DNA of 64,000 nucleotides from Chthonobacter rhizosphaerae (GTDB lineage Bacteria; Pseudomonadota; Alphaproteobacteria; Rhizobiales; Pleomorphomonadaceae). Numbering within the stretch: the first letter of the stretch is position 1; every line of letters begins with the position of its first letter. A model generated the notes under the pieces. That model was not told where the DNA came from, did no database searches, and worked only from the letters and a program-made list of their open reading frames with translations. A program made the translations under genes and the position numbers. Of the stretch, positions 1 through 10,864 are shown in pieces. The DNA is taken from the NCBI RefSeq assembly GCF_013839525.1, contig NZ_JACDIS010000002.1, positions 62,001-126,000 of the forward strand, in the 5' to 3' direction.

Positions 1-495
1 GCCGACTGGCCCGGCGAGGTGCTGCGCTTCAACATGCTGAAGACGCACTACCGCCAGCCGATCGACTGGACGGTGAGGGGCATGGAGGAGAGCTGGCGCG
101 TGCTCGACGACTGGTACGCCGCGACGGCGGATGCCGGGCCTGGGACGGTTGCCCCGACCGTTGTCGAGGCGCTGTCCGATGATCTGAACACCCCGAAGGC
201 GGTCGCGGAGTTGCATGGCCTGAGGTCGGATCCGGCCGCGCTCGCGGGCGCGCTCCGTCTCCTCGGCTTCCTGGCCGATACTCCGGCCGAATGGGCTGCT
301 CGTCGCCCGGCCGCCTCGGTGGATGCGGCTGCCGTCGAGAGGCTCATCCAGGCCCGCCTCGCCGCCCGCAAAGCCAGGAACTTCGCCGAGGGCGACCGCA
401 TCCGCGACGAGCTCGCCGCCATGGGCGTGAGCCTCAAGGACGGCAAGGACTCCGCCACCGGCGAGCCGGTGACCACCTGGGAGGTGAAGCGGTGA
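1..495 (+). CDS. cysS: Cysteinyl-tRNA synthetase, C-terminal part (5' end outside window)
   Basis: This is the last 164 residues of CysRS, which charges tRNA-Cys with cysteine in the cytoplasm. The frame is open from the first base. It begins with the family motif PGEVLRF followed by THYRQPIDW, found after the catalytic core in class I CysRS. The rest is the helical anticodon-binding part, including the KARNFAEGDRIRDEL segment and a WE(V)KR-type end. The HIGH and KMSKS signatures lie upstream of the window. The stop codon shares one base with the ATG of the next gene (TGATG), so the downstream nucleotidyltransferase is probably translationally coupled. Confidence 0.95.
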   Translation, partial: ADWPGEVLRFNMLKTHYRQPIDWTVRGMEESWRVLDDWYAATADAGPGTVAPTVVEALSDDLNTPKAVAELHGLRSDPAALAGALRLLGFLADTPAEWAARRPAASVDAAAVERLIQARLAARKARNFAEGDRIRDELAAMGVSLKDGKDSATGEPVTTWEVKR

Positions 496-883
496 TGTCC
501 AGAACCGCGACCTACGATCTGACGCGTCTCGCGCAGCCGCCCTCCGACGCGGCGGCGAGCGACGCGCTCGGCCGGGTCGCGGACGCCCTCGTCGAACGGT
601 ACGGGCCGACCCTCGTCGAGACGGTCCTGTTCGGCAGCCGGGCCCGCGGCGATCACCGCCCGGAGAGCGACGCGGATGTCGCGGTCGTGCTTGCCGGCGG
701 ACCGTGGGAGCCGTGGCAGGAGAAGATCGCGCTCCTGCCGCTCACCGAGGAGATCCTCGACCGGTGGGGCCTCTACGTCCAGTTCTGGATCGTCAGCGCC
801 GAGGACTGGCGCGACCCCGACGGCGCGTCCGCCCCGTCGCTCGTCCGGGCCATCCGCCGGGACGCCCGCCCGCTGCGTGCGCC

Positions 884-887
<4 letters not shown>
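495..887 (+). CDS. MNT-type nucleotidyltransferase domain protein (possible antitoxin)
   Basis: A 130-residue minimal nucleotidyltransferase. The signature is visible: GSRARG (about residues 41-46) followed by SDADVAV, giving the two metal-binding aspartates of the Pol-beta superfamily. Start ATG 495 is chosen because it overlaps the cysS stop and no Met lies between it and the fold. The stop overlaps the ATG of the HEPN gene by 4 bases. Paired MNT and HEPN genes are known toxin-antitoxin modules, in which the MNT protein neutralises the HEPN RNase, in some cases by adding AMP. The role here is inferred from this arrangement. The metal-binding residues look intact. Confidence 0.8.
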
Positions 888-2744
<1,857 letters not shown>

Positions 2745-2755
2745 CACAGCCCGGC

Positions 2756-2779
2756 GCCGCCCGGCCCCGTCCGGGCGGC
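2756..2779 (+). terminator. GC-rich hairpin after pip
   Basis: A perfect 9-bp inverted repeat, GCCGCCCGG (2756-2764) and CCGGGCGGC (2771-2779), with a 6-base loop lies 12 bases after the pip stop. There is no run of T after it, so it is a candidate terminator or RNA-stability hairpin rather than a textbook intrinsic terminator. Confidence 0.45.
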
Positions 2780-2810
2780 TCGCCCCATCCCCGAGCCCCG
2801 AGCCGACGCC

Positions 2811-4400
2811 ATGTCCGCCAGAGACCGCCTCTACCTCTACGACACCACGCTCCGCGACGGCGCCCAGACGCCGGGCATCGACTTCTCGGTGGAGGACAAG
2901 ATCCAGGTGGCCCGGCTCATCGACGAGCTCGGCGTCGACTACCTGGAGGGCGGCTATCCGGGCGCCAACCCGACGGACGACGAGTTCTTCGCCGAGAAGC
3001 GCACCCGCCGGGCCACCTTCACGGCCTTCGGCATGACGCGCCGCCCCGGCGTCTCCATCGACAACGACCCGGGCGTGCGCGCCCTCGTCGGCGCGGCGAC
3101 CGACGCGGTCACCTTCGTGGCCAAGACCTGGGACTATCACGTGGAGGTCGCGCTCGGCACCACGGGGGAGGAGAACCTCGCCTCCATCCGCCAGTCGGTC
3201 GAGGCCGCCCGCGCCGCCGAGCGCGAGGTTTTGGTCGACTGCGAGCACTTCTTCGACGGCTACAAGGCCAACCCGGACTATGCGCTCGCCTGCGCCGCCG
3301 CCGCCTTCGAGGCCGGCGCCCGCTGGGTCGTGCTCTGCGACACCAACGGCGGCGCCCAGCCGGACGAGGTGGCCGCCATCGTGAGGGCCGTGTCCGCCGT
3401 CGTCCCCGGCGACCACCTCGGCATCCACGCCCACGACGACACCGGGCAGGCGGTCGCCAACTCGCTCGCCGCGGTGCTGGCCGGCGCCCGCCAGATCCAG
3501 GGCACGCTCAACGGCATCGGCGAGCGCTGCGGCAATGCCAACCTCACCACCCTCATCCCTACGCTGAAGCTGAAACCCCTCTACGCCGACCGCTTCGAGA
3601 CCGGCGTCTCGGCCGAGGCGCTTGCGACGCTCACCACCATCAGCCGCGCCTTCGACGAGATCCTCAACCGCGCCCCGTCCCGCCACGCACCCTACGTCGG
3701 CTCGTCCGCCTTCGCCACCAAGGCCGGCATTCACGCGTCCGCCATCCTGAAGGACCCGCGCACCTACGAGCACGTGCCGCCGGAGAGCGTCGGCAACCGC
3801 CGGCGCGTGCTCGTCTCCGACCAGGCTGGCAAGTCCAACCTCGTCGCCGAGCTGGACCGCCTCGGCGTCACCGTCGACAAGGCCGACCGCCGCCTCGACG
3901 GCCTCCTCGCCGAGGTCAAGGACCGGGAGGCGCGCGGCTTCGCCTACGAGGCCGCCGACGCGTCCTTCGAACTCCTCGCCCGCCGCCATCTCGGCGGCGT
4001 GCCCGACTATTTCCAGGTGAAGAGCTACCGCACCTCGGTGGAGCGCCGCTTCAACGCCAACGGCGACATGGTGGTCGTCTCCGAGGCGGTGGTGAAGGTG
4101 CTCGTCGACGGCGAGCTCCTCATGTCCGTCGCCGAGGGCAACGGCCCGGTCAACGCCCTCGACCAGGCGCTCCGCAAGGACCTCGGCAAGTACCAGGCCG
4201 AGATCGAGAGCCTGGAGCTGGTCGACTACAAGGTCCGCATCCTCAACGGCGGCACCGGCGCCGTCACCCGCGTCCTCATCGAAAGCCTGGACCGCCGCAC
4301 CGCCCGCCGCTGGTCCACCATCGGCGTCAGCGAAAACATCGTCGACGCCTCCTTCCAGGCCCTCATCGACAGCATCACGTACAAGCTGATGAAGGGGTAG
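2811..4400 (+). CDS. cimA: (R)-citramalate synthase
   Basis: A 529-residue enzyme that condenses pyruvate with acetyl-CoA to give citramalate, the entry to the pyruvate route to isoleucine. The N-terminal DRE-TIM barrel shows YDTTLRDGAQTPG (about 10-22), and the metal-binding HxH lies in GIHAHDDTGQA. The C-terminal half carries the regulatory (LeuA-dimer-like) domain with LNGGTGAVTRV near the end. The long form, the YDTTLRDGAQ opening and the GGYPGANPTD motif fit CimA better than LeuA or homocitrate synthase. It stands alone, 66 bases after pip, behind a probable terminator. Confidence 0.9.
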   Translation: MSARDRLYLYDTTLRDGAQTPGIDFSVEDKIQVARLIDELGVDYLEGGYPGANPTDDEFFAEKRTRRATFTAFGMTRRPGVSIDNDPGVRALVGAATDAVTFVAKTWDYHVEVALGTTGEENLASIRQSVEAARAAEREVLVDCEHFFDGYKANPDYALACAAAAFEAGARWVVLCDTNGGAQPDEVAAIVRAVSAVVPGDHLGIHAHDDTGQAVANSLAAVLAGARQIQGTLNGIGERCGNANLTTLIPTLKLKPLYADRFETGVSAEALATLTTISRAFDEILNRAPSRHAPYVGSSAFATKAGIHASAILKDPRTYEHVPPESVGNRRRVLVSDQAGKSNLVAELDRLGVTVDKADRRLDGLLAEVKDREARGFAYEAADASFELLARRHLGGVPDYFQVKSYRTSVERRFNANGDMVVVSEAVVKVLVDGELLMSVAEGNGPVNALDQALRKDLGKYQAEIESLELVDYKVRILNGGTGAVTRVLIESLDRRTARRWSTIGVSENIVDASFQALIDSITYKLMKG

Positions 4401-4491
4401 GGTGCTGACGGTGGGGTGGAGTACTGGCGAAGGGGCAAGGTGTTGGCGAAAGACCAGCGGCGGCCCTGAGAACCCCCACCTGACCCGCCAC

Positions 4492-4592
4492 CGTCATCCC
4501 GGCGAAAGCCGGGATCCAACCGCCCGTCCCATCATCCGTGCCAATCAGGATCCCCCGCCGTCGGCTGGATCCCGGCTGTTGCCGGGATGACG
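4492..4592. repeat. Paired inverted 27-bp repeat (CGTCATCCCGGCG family)
   Basis: Arm 1 (4492-4518) reads CGTCATCCCGGCG...CCGGGATCCA. Arm 2 (4566-4592) is its inverted copy, TGGATCCCGG...CCGGGATGACG, after a 47-base spacer. Each arm is itself palindromic around CCCGG/CCGGG. The same arrangement recurs at 10,591-10,691. It lies in the 272-base gap between the convergent cimA and LOG genes and could form a large cruciform or bidirectional RNA hairpin. It looks like a dispersed intergenic repeat of alphaproteobacterial type. Confidence 0.75.
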
Positions 4593-4672
4593 ACACTGGG
4601 AGCGGCGCCGTATCGCCGATCCTGGGACCCGGAGCCACCGCGCAACCGCCCGGTCCCGCAGCCCTATCCCCC

Positions 4673-5278
4673 TCACATCTTCTCCAGGCTCCGCCGATCG
4701 CCCTCCAACGCCGCCTCCTGCTGCCCCGCCGCGGCGGAGAGCACCGTCGGGACGATCTCCTCGGCGGTCGGCGCCACCAGGAACTTCACCTCGTAGCCCG
4801 GGCGGATGAAGGCCTCCTCGGACATGTGGGCGAGCAGGTCCTTCAGCGGCTGCCAGAAGCCCGCGATGTCGGCGAGCACGATCGGCTTCTTGTGCCGGCC
4901 GAGCTGCGCCCAGGTCATCTGCTCGACGAGCTCCTCCAGCGTGCCGACGCCGCCCGGCAGGGCCACGAAGGCGTCGGACCGCTCGAACATCATGCGCTTG
5001 CGGGTGTGCATGTCCTCCACGATGTGGAGGTCGTCCACGCCCTCCAGCATGATCTCGCGGCGAAGGAGGAAGTCCGGGATGATTCCCGTCACCGCGCCGC
5101 CGTGCTTCAGCACGGACTTGGCGACCGCCCCCATCAGGCCGATCGAGCCGCCCCCGTAGACGAGGCGGATGCCGGCCTCGGCCATGGCCCGACCCAGGGT
5201 CTCGGCGGCGGCGAGGTGGAGTGGATTGCGACCCGAAGACGACCCGCAGAAGACGCATATGCTGGAAACGTGTGCCAT
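4673..5278 (-). CDS. LOG-family nucleoside 5'-monophosphate phosphoribohydrolase
   Basis: About 201 residues with a Rossmann-like fold. Family motifs are clear: VFCGSSSG near the N terminus, the GGGSIGLMG loop, and the diagnostic PGGVGTLEE preceded by RKRMMFERSDAFVALPG. LOG proteins cleave N6-modified adenosine monophosphates to free cytokinin-type bases, or act on AMP and other nucleotides; the substrate here is unknown. The start at the Met of MAHVSS (5278) is chosen because conservation begins there. An in-frame ATG at 5293 would add five residues. It is convergent with cimA across a repeat-bearing gap. Confidence 0.88.
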   Translation of the reverse strand: MAHVSSICVFCGSSSGRNPLHLAAAETLGRAMAEAGIRLVYGGGSIGLMGAVAKSVLKHGGAVTGIIPDFLLRREIMLEGVDDLHIVEDMHTRKRMMFERSDAFVALPGGVGTLEELVEQMTWAQLGRHKKPIVLADIAGFWQPLKDLLAHMSEEAFIRPGYEVKFLVAPTAEEIVPTVLSAAAGQQEAALEGDRRSLEKM

Positions 5279-5666
5279 GGATCCATGTCGCATCGCCCGC
5301 GCCCGAGCGTCAAGAGTCGGCGGCGGCGCGCCCCGGGGGCATGCCGCCGCGCCCGGGGCGGATCCGCCACGGCCGCGCCCGGACCGTCCGTCGTGCCTTA
5401 TGCCGCGCTTGTGGGGTTTTTTCTCTCGGTATAAGCATTTACTCAGTCGACACGGTTATGCCGTGAGCTGAGTTGGAGTTCCGGTGAAGGCGCCCATCCG
5501 ATGGGGCCCGCTGCCGGGGTCCGGCCGGTCGGATTGTCGTCGATGGCGCCGCGAACGGCGCCGGTACGAACAGATCGCCCGCCGGTCCGCGTCCGAGCAG
5601 AACCCTGCGCATCGCAGTGTCGCCGATGGATGCCCGGGGTGGACGGGCGGGGCAACGGGACAGGTC
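5279..5666. other. 388-base gap between divergent LOG and LysM genes, with stem-loop
   Basis: No convincing gene is seen here. A nested inverted repeat lies at 5441-5473: outer arms ACTCAG/CTGAGT and inner arms CACGG/CCGTG around a TTATG loop. A T6 run and the AT-richest stretch of the gap (GGTATAAGCATTT) lie just left of it. The region must hold the promoters of both flanking genes, but no clear -35/-10 pair could be fixed. Confidence 0.4.
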
Positions 5667-7304
5667 ATGACCAGACAACAGGGGATCGCCCTCGTCGCGG
5701 CGATCTTTGCGGCCATAGCGCTCTCGCTCGCCTACGGGAGCGGCGCCCTCGACGAAGCGTTGAGGATGGCGGGCCTCGCTCCCGAGGCGGCCGCGCCGGA
5801 CGCGCCCGGCGGCGCCACCGCCGTCGTGTCGGAGCCCCCGAAGGCGGCGGCGCCGACCGGGTCCAGGCAAGTCGTCCCCGTGTTCGACCTCGTCCGGGTC
5901 GAGCCCACCGGCGACGCCGTCATCGCCGGCCAGGCCCAGCCGGGGGCCGCGATCGAGATCCTCTCGGGCGCCACCGTGATCGCCAAGGGCACCGCCAACA
6001 CCGCCGGCGAGTGGGCCATCGTCCTCTCCGATCCCCTGAAGGCCGGCGCCCACGACCTGGTCGTCCGCACCACGTCCCCGAACGGCGGCACCCTCGTCTC
6101 CGAGCAGAGCGTCGCCGTGTCCGTGCCGGAAGGCGGCAAGGGCGAGGTGCTCGTCGTCCTCAACCAGCCGGGCGTCGCCAGCACGGTGCTGCAGGTGCCT
6201 GGCCTGGACGAGGCGCGCGAGGCGCTGACCGAGGCCGGCGTCGGGACCGACGCGTTCGACAAGGCCGAAGCCGCCCGCGCCGCCGGTGCCGCGCAGCCCC
6301 CCGCCAGCGCTCCCGCGCCGGCTACCGATCCCGCCGCACCGCCGGCGGCCGTCGCCGAGGCCGCCCCGGCCGCCCCGGCCGGTCCGGAGGGCGAGACCCG
6401 GGTCGCCGCCGCGCCCGCCATGCCGCAGGCGCCGCCCGACGGTGGCGCCGCCAGCCCTTCGGCCGGTGCCGGAACCGCCGTCGAGGCCACCGTTCCGACG
6501 ACCGCGCCCGCCCCGTCGCCCGCCGGAGACGCCACCGCCGGGGCCGCCCCCGGCCAGACGGCCGGAGCTTCACAGCCCCCGCCGGCCGAAGCGCCCGTCG
6601 CGCCCGGCGCTGCGCCCTCCGCCGCGGATGCGCCCGCCGCCGATGCGCCCGCCGCCGATGCGCCCGCCGCACCCGGCGCCGACACCGCCGCGTCGCCGCC
6701 CGGCGCGGCCGACACCGCCGCGGCTCCCTCCGCGTCCGAACCTCCGGCCGGTCAGGCGCCCGCAGCCGCCGCGCCGCCGCGCGTCACCATCGAGGCCGTC
6801 GAGACCGAGGGCGGCACGCTCTACGCCGCCGGGTCCGCCGAGGCCGGCGTCACCATCCGTCTCTACGTGAACGAGACGATCGTCGCCGACGCGCGGGCCG
6901 ACTCCAACGCCCGCTGGCTGGTGGAAGCGCCGCGCACCCTGGAACCCGGCTCCCACACGGTCCGGGTGGATCAGGTCGGGCCGGACGGCTCCGTGGTGGC
7001 CCGCTCGGAGGTGGTGTTCGAGCAGGTCGAGGATCCCATGCAGGTGGCCGGCGCGGGGTCCAGCCAGGTGGTCGCCGGGTCCGGCTCCGCCGGCGAGGCG
7101 CGGGTCGGCAGCGCCAAGACCATCATCATCCGCCGGGGCGACAACCTCTGGCGCATCGCCCGGCGGCTCTACGGCATGGGCGTGCGCTACTCCACCATCT
7201 ACGAGGCCAACTCGGACCAGATCCGCAATCCGGGCCTCATCTACCCCGGCCAGGTATTCGTGCTGCCGGAGGGCGACGCGGCATGGTCGCAGGCGGCACC
7301 TTGA
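5667..7304 (+). CDS. LysM envelope protein with two Ig-like domains and Ala/Pro-rich linker
   Basis: 545 residues. Residues 7-27 form a membrane anchor or uncleaved signal. A first bacterial Ig-like beta domain follows (about 70-165, beginning VVPVFDLVRVEP). Next is a roughly 200-residue Ala/Pro-rich linker, then a second Ig-like domain starting at PRVTIEAVET. A C-terminal LysM domain starts at IIIRRGDNLWRIARRLYG and ends in IYPGQVFVLP. LysM binds peptidoglycan glycan chains, so the protein probably spans from the inner membrane to the wall. Start ATG 5667 is chosen because the membrane segment follows directly; the upstream open frame lacks protein character. The linker contains an AADAP repeat. 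No enzymatic domain is visible. Confidence 0.85.
   Translation: MTRQQGIALVAAIFAAIALSLAYGSGALDEALRMAGLAPEAAAPDAPGGATAVVSEPPKAAAPTGSRQVVPVFDLVRVEPTGDAVIAGQAQPGAAIEILSGATVIAKGTANTAGEWAIVLSDPLKAGAHDLVVRTTSPNGGTLVSEQSVAVSVPEGGKGEVLVVLNQPGVASTVLQVPGLDEAREALTEAGVGTDAFDKAEAARAAGAAQPPASAPAPATDPAAPPAAVAEAAPAAPAGPEGETRVAAAPAMPQAPPDGGAASPSAGAGTAVEATVPTTAPAPSPAGDATAGAAPGQTAGASQPPPAEAPVAPGAAPSAADAPAADAPAADAPAAPGADTAASPPGAADTAAAPSASEPPAGQAPAAAAPPRVTIEAVETEGGTLYAAGSAEAGVTIRLYVNETIVADARADSNARWLVEAPRTLEPGSHTVRVDQVGPDGSVVARSEVVFEQVEDPMQVAGAGSSQVVAGSGSAGEARVGSAKTIIIRRGDNLWRIARRLYGMGVRYSTIYEANSDQIRNPGLIYPGQVFVLPEGDAAWSQAAP
6621..6665 (+). repeat. 15-bp tandem repeat, three units, inside the LysM gene
   Basis: Three consecutive units of GCCGCxGATGCGCCC (6621-6635, 6636-6650, 6651-6665) encode AADAP three times in the low-complexity linker. 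The second and third units are identical. The number of units could vary between strains. Confidence 0.85.
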
Positions 7305-7465
7305 AAACCACCGCCGCCGCCTGATCTAAACCACATCCCGTCCCGCGCGCCGTCAAACCGGCCGCGGGCGGCCCGCGTTCATTCGGCCGATGCATGGTTT
7401 GGCCATGCTAAGGCCCGTTCATGGCTTGCCGACCGATTCGGGCCGGCCCCGCACGTCAGGTCGTC

Positions 7466-9379
7466 ATGCTGAAATCCACTCGCGATCCCGCCGTCCGGAC
7501 CGTTTCCGCGGACGACGCCACCCTCGTCACCACGATCCGCAACCTCTGGCCCTACATCTGGCCGTCCCACCGCCCGGACCTGAAGTGGCGTGTCGCGCTG
7601 GCGGTGCTGGCGCTGATCTTCGCCAAGATCGCCACCGTCGCCGTGCCCTATTTCATGGCCTGGGCGACCGATGCGCTCGCCCCGGAGAGCCGCGAGCAGC
7701 AGACCCTCCTCATCGCCGCCTCGCCGGTGGTGCTCGTCCTCGGCTACGGCGTCGGCCGTCTCGTGCTCAGCGCCTTCAACCAGCTGCGCGACGCGCTCTT
7801 CGCCGAGGTCAGCCAGCACGCGGTCCGGGCGCTCGCCCACCGCACCTTCGTGCACCTGCACGACCTGTCGCTCCGCTTCCACCTGCAGCGGCGCACCGGC
7901 GGCCTGTCCCGCGTCATCGAGCGCGGCGTGAAGGGCATCGACGCCATCGTGCGCTTCACCATCCTGAACGCCTGGCCGACCGCGCTGGAATTCGCCCTCT
8001 CGGCGGCGCTCATCGCCTGGCAGTTCGGCTTCACCTACCTCGCCGTCATCAGCGTCACCGTCTGGCTCTACGTCTGGTTCTCCGTCCGCTACTCCGACCG
8101 GCGCATCGACATCCGCCGCCGCATGAACGACAGCGACACGGACGCCAACACCAAGGCGATCGACAGCCTCCTGAACTTCGAGACCGTGAAGTACTTCGGC
8201 AACGAGCGCATGGAGGCCGGCCGCTTCGACGCCGCCATGGCCCGCTACGAGCGGGCGGCGGTGGAGACCTGGACGTCGCTGTCCTGGCTCAACATGGGCC
8301 AGACCGTCATCTTCACCGTCGGCATGACCATCTGCATGGTCATGTCCGCCCGCGAGGTGATGGCCGGCACCCAGTCGATCGGCGAGTTCGTGCTGATCAA
8401 CGCGCTCCTGATGCAGCTCGCCGTCCCGCTCAACTTCATCGGCTTCATCTACCGCGAGATTCGCCAGGGCATCGCCGACATCGAGCAGATGTTCGAACTC
8501 CTCGGCCAGCCCGCCGAGATCGTGGACGCGCCCGACGCGCGGCCCCTGACGGTCGGCGGCGGCACCGTCCGGTTCGAGGACGTGCACTTCTCCTACGACC
8601 CGGACCGCAAGATCCTCGACGGCGTCACCTTCGAGGTCCCGGCCGGCCGCACGGTGGCGATCGTCGGCCCGTCCGGGGCCGGCAAGTCCACCCTGTCGCG
8701 GCTCCTGTTCCGCTTCTACGACGTCACCTCCGGCCGCGTCACCATCGACGGCCAGGACGTGCGCTCGGTCACGCAGGAAAGCCTGCGCGCCGCCATCGGC
8801 ATGGTTCCCCAGGACACCGTGCTCTTCAACGACACCATCCTCTACAACGTCCGCTACGGCCGGATCGACGCCACCGAGGAGGAGGTGCGCGAGGCCGCCG
8901 CCATGGCGCAGATCGCCGGCTTCATCGAGACGCTGCCCCAGGGCTTCGACACCCAGGTCGGCGAGCGCGGCCTGAAGCTCTCCGGCGGCGAGAAGCAGCG
9001 CGTCGCCATCGCGCGCACCATCCTCAAGGGCCCGCCTATCCTGATCCTCGACGAGGCGACCTCCGCTCTCGACACCAACACCGAGCGCGAGATCCAGGCC
9101 GCCCTCGACCGGGTCTCCGCCGGCCGCACCACGCTCGTCATCGCCCACCGGCTGTCCACCGTGGTCAACGCCGACGAGATCATCGTGCTGGAGAAGGGCC
9201 GGATCGCCGAGCGCGGCTCCCACGCGGCCCTCATCGAGAAGGCCGGCCTCTACGCCACCATGTGGAACCGCCAGCGCGAGGCCGCCGAGGCGGAGGAGCG
9301 CCTGAAGCAGGTCCGCGCCCACGACGACCTCGGCATCGTCACCCGCGGCGAGCGCGCCGGCGAACCCCGCCGCGGGTGA
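7466..9379 (+). CDS. Atm1-type ABC exporter (half-transporter, fused membrane and ATPase domains)
   Basis: About 637 residues. The membrane domain spans roughly residues 30-320, with about six segments. The ATPase domain follows, with Walker A GPSGAGKST, signature LSGGEKQR and Walker B ILILDEATSALD. The opening (IRNLWPYIWP, ALAVLALIFAKIATVAVPY) and NSLLNFETVKYFGNE-like motif (here DSLLNFETVKYF) are typical of Atm1/HMT1 exporters, which export glutathione-linked compounds and help with metal tolerance or Fe-S assembly. It acts as a homodimer in the inner membrane. ATG 7466 starts the conserved region; an in-frame ATG at 7421 with an AAGG upstream is the alternative. Confidence 0.9.
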   Translation: MLKSTRDPAVRTVSADDATLVTTIRNLWPYIWPSHRPDLKWRVALAVLALIFAKIATVAVPYFMAWATDALAPESREQQTLLIAASPVVLVLGYGVGRLVLSAFNQLRDALFAEVSQHAVRALAHRTFVHLHDLSLRFHLQRRTGGLSRVIERGVKGIDAIVRFTILNAWPTALEFALSAALIAWQFGFTYLAVISVTVWLYVWFSVRYSDRRIDIRRRMNDSDTDANTKAIDSLLNFETVKYFGNERMEAGRFDAAMARYERAAVETWTSLSWLNMGQTVIFTVGMTICMVMSAREVMAGTQSIGEFVLINALLMQLAVPLNFIGFIYREIRQGIADIEQMFELLGQPAEIVDAPDARPLTVGGGTVRFEDVHFSYDPDRKILDGVTFEVPAGRTVAIVGPSGAGKSTLSRLLFRFYDVTSGRVTIDGQDVRSVTQESLRAAIGMVPQDTVLFNDTILYNVRYGRIDATEEEVREAAAMAQIAGFIETLPQGFDTQVGERGLKLSGGEKQRVAIARTILKGPPILILDEATSALDTNTEREIQAALDRVSAGRTTLVIAHRLSTVVNADEIIVLEKGRIAERGSHAALIEKAGLYATMWNRQREAAEAEERLKQVRAHDDLGIVTRGERAGEPRRG

Positions 9380-9548
9380 GGGCAGGGGCATCCGACCCTG
9401 TGTCGCCGGTATGCGGTGAGGGGGGCGATGAATCGCCTTCCGCCCGCGCCGGTGCTTCCTCTATGACTGTGCGACCGGCACGGCGCGGTGACCCACACCC
9501 GCCGGTCGCCGTGTCGTCATCGGCTCTCACCTCCGGCTGAGCGGGGCA

Positions 9549-10553
9549 ATGGATCCAGTCACCCAGGGCGCGATCGGCGCCGCGCTGCCGGCCTCGGTGC
9601 CGGGCAAGCGCCAGACGCGCGTCGCCGCCGCCGTCGGTTTCCTCGCCGGCATGGCGGCCGATCTGGACGTGCTGATCCGGTCGCGGACCGACAGCCTTCT
9701 CTTCCTCGAATATCACCGGCAGTTCACCCATTCCCTGATCTTCATTCCGGTCGGCGGGCTTCTGGTCGCGGCGGTCGTCTTCCTGTGCTTCCGCCGGTGG
9801 CTGACGGTCGGCTTCGCGCGGCTGTGGCTGTTCAGTTCCCTCGGCTATGGCACCCACGGCCTTCTGGACGCGGCGACCTCCTACGGGACGCTCCTGTTCT
9901 GGCCGTTCAGCGACCGCCGGTTCTCCTCCAGCATCGTGTCCATCGTCGACCCGCTGTTCACCCTGCCGGTCCTGGCGCTCGTCGCCGCGGGGGTCGTGCG
10001 GCGAAGCCCCCGCTGGGCGCGGTTCGCCCTCGTCTGGGCGGCGTGCTATCTCGCCGTCGGCGCCTACCAGCACCAGGCCGCGGAAGCCCTGGCGCACCGT
10101 CTCGCCCGGGAGCGCGGTCACGTGCCGGTGCGCCTGGAGGTCAAGCCGACCTTCGCCAACCTGATCGTCTGGAGAAGCATTTACGAGACCGAGGACCGCT
10201 TCCACGTGGACGCGATCCGTCCGGGCTTTGCGGCGTGGGTCTTCGAAGGCGCGTCGATCGAGAGGCTCGATGTGCCGAGCGCCTTTCCCTGGCTCGACCC
10301 GTCGTCCCAGCAGGCGCGGGATGTGGAGCGCTTCACCCGCTTCAGCGACGGCTTCGTCGCCAAGGCGCCCGATGGCGGCGAGCGGATCATCGACGTGCGA
10401 TACGCCTTCCTGCCGACCGCGATCGCGCCCCTCTGGTCGATCCGCCTCGACCGGGCCGCGCCCCCGACCGCCCACGTGCGCTTCGAGACCCACCGCAACG
10501 ACGCCGCCGAAAACCTCAGCGCCCTGATGGCGATGGTGCTGAACCGGCCTTGA
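9549..10553 (+). CDS. YdjM-family (DUF457) membrane-bound metal-dependent hydrolase
   Basis: 334 residues. The N-terminal part has the family pattern [23 protein letters not shown] and YHRQFTHSL, giving the His/Asp residues expected to bind metal. About four hydrophobic segments follow between residues 60 and 165. The C-terminal half (about 180-334) is soluble and probably faces the periplasm. Homologues are widely annotated as inner-membrane metal-dependent hydrolases with no proven substrate; the E. coli member is LexA-regulated, but no LexA box was recognised here. It stands alone between the exporter and psd. Confidence 0.8.
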   Translation: MDPVTQGAIGAALPASVPGKRQTRVAAAVGFLAGMAADLDVLIRSRTDSLLFLEYHRQFTHSLIFIPVGGLLVAAVVFLCFRRWLTVGFARLWLFSSLGYGTHGLLDAATSYGTLLFWPFSDRRFSSSIVSIVDPLFTLPVLALVAAGVVRRSPRWARFALVWAACYLAVGAYQHQAAEALAHRLARERGHVPVRLEVKPTFANLIVWRSIYETEDRFHVDAIRPGFAAWVFEGASIERLDVPSAFPWLDPSSQQARDVERFTRFSDGFVAKAPDGGERIIDVRYAFLPTAIAPLWSIRLDRAAPPTAHVRFETHRNDAAENLSALMAMVLNRP

Positions 10554-10864
10554 CTGCGGTGGACCCGCTCCGGGCGCGAAGGTCCACCTCCGTCATCCCG
10601 GCGAACGCCGGGATCCAGAAGACGTCGATGTCCGCCTCACCGGCGCGGATGCCCCGCGGTCGGTCGGACCCCGGCATCCACGGGGGTGACGTCCGGAGAC
10701 GCGCGGAGCGCGCCGACGGCCCCGTCGCGCACCTCCCCCCTCGATCGTCCTCGTCACGATCCGTCCCGGCGGGCCACCTGCGCCACCCGCCGCCTTCCCA
10801 ACCCCTCCGTTCCGTGCCAAAGGGGAGGGACCTTTCGCGCCCCTCGCACGTTGAACGCCCCGAC
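10554..10864. other. 311-base repeat-bearing gap upstream of psd
   Basis: No gene was recognised. The left part holds the paired inverted repeat at 10,591-10,691. The right part (about 10,811-10,848) has an AAAGGGGAGGGACC...TCGCGCCCCTCG segment resembling the pieces near 16.3-16.6 and 20.5 kb. The psd promoter should lie near the end of the gap but no clear consensus is visible. Confidence 0.4.
10591..10691. repeat. Second copy of the paired inverted repeat (CGTCATCCCGGCG family)
   Basis: Arm 1 (10,591-10,617) matches arm 1 of the 4.5-kb copy in all but one or two of 27 bases. Arm 2 (10,665-10,691, CGGACCCCGG...GGGTGACG) is a more decayed inverted copy. The spacer is 47 bases, the same length as in the other copy. 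Confidence 0.7.

Noticed and set aside
6621-6665. Short regular repeats that might suggest a CRISPR array
   Set aside because: They are in-frame 15-bp units coding for AADAP with no spacers.
9339-10493. 384-codon minus-strand frame opposite the YdjM-like gene
   Set aside because: It is a highly charged shadow; the plus strand has the DUF457 His/Asp motifs and membrane spans.
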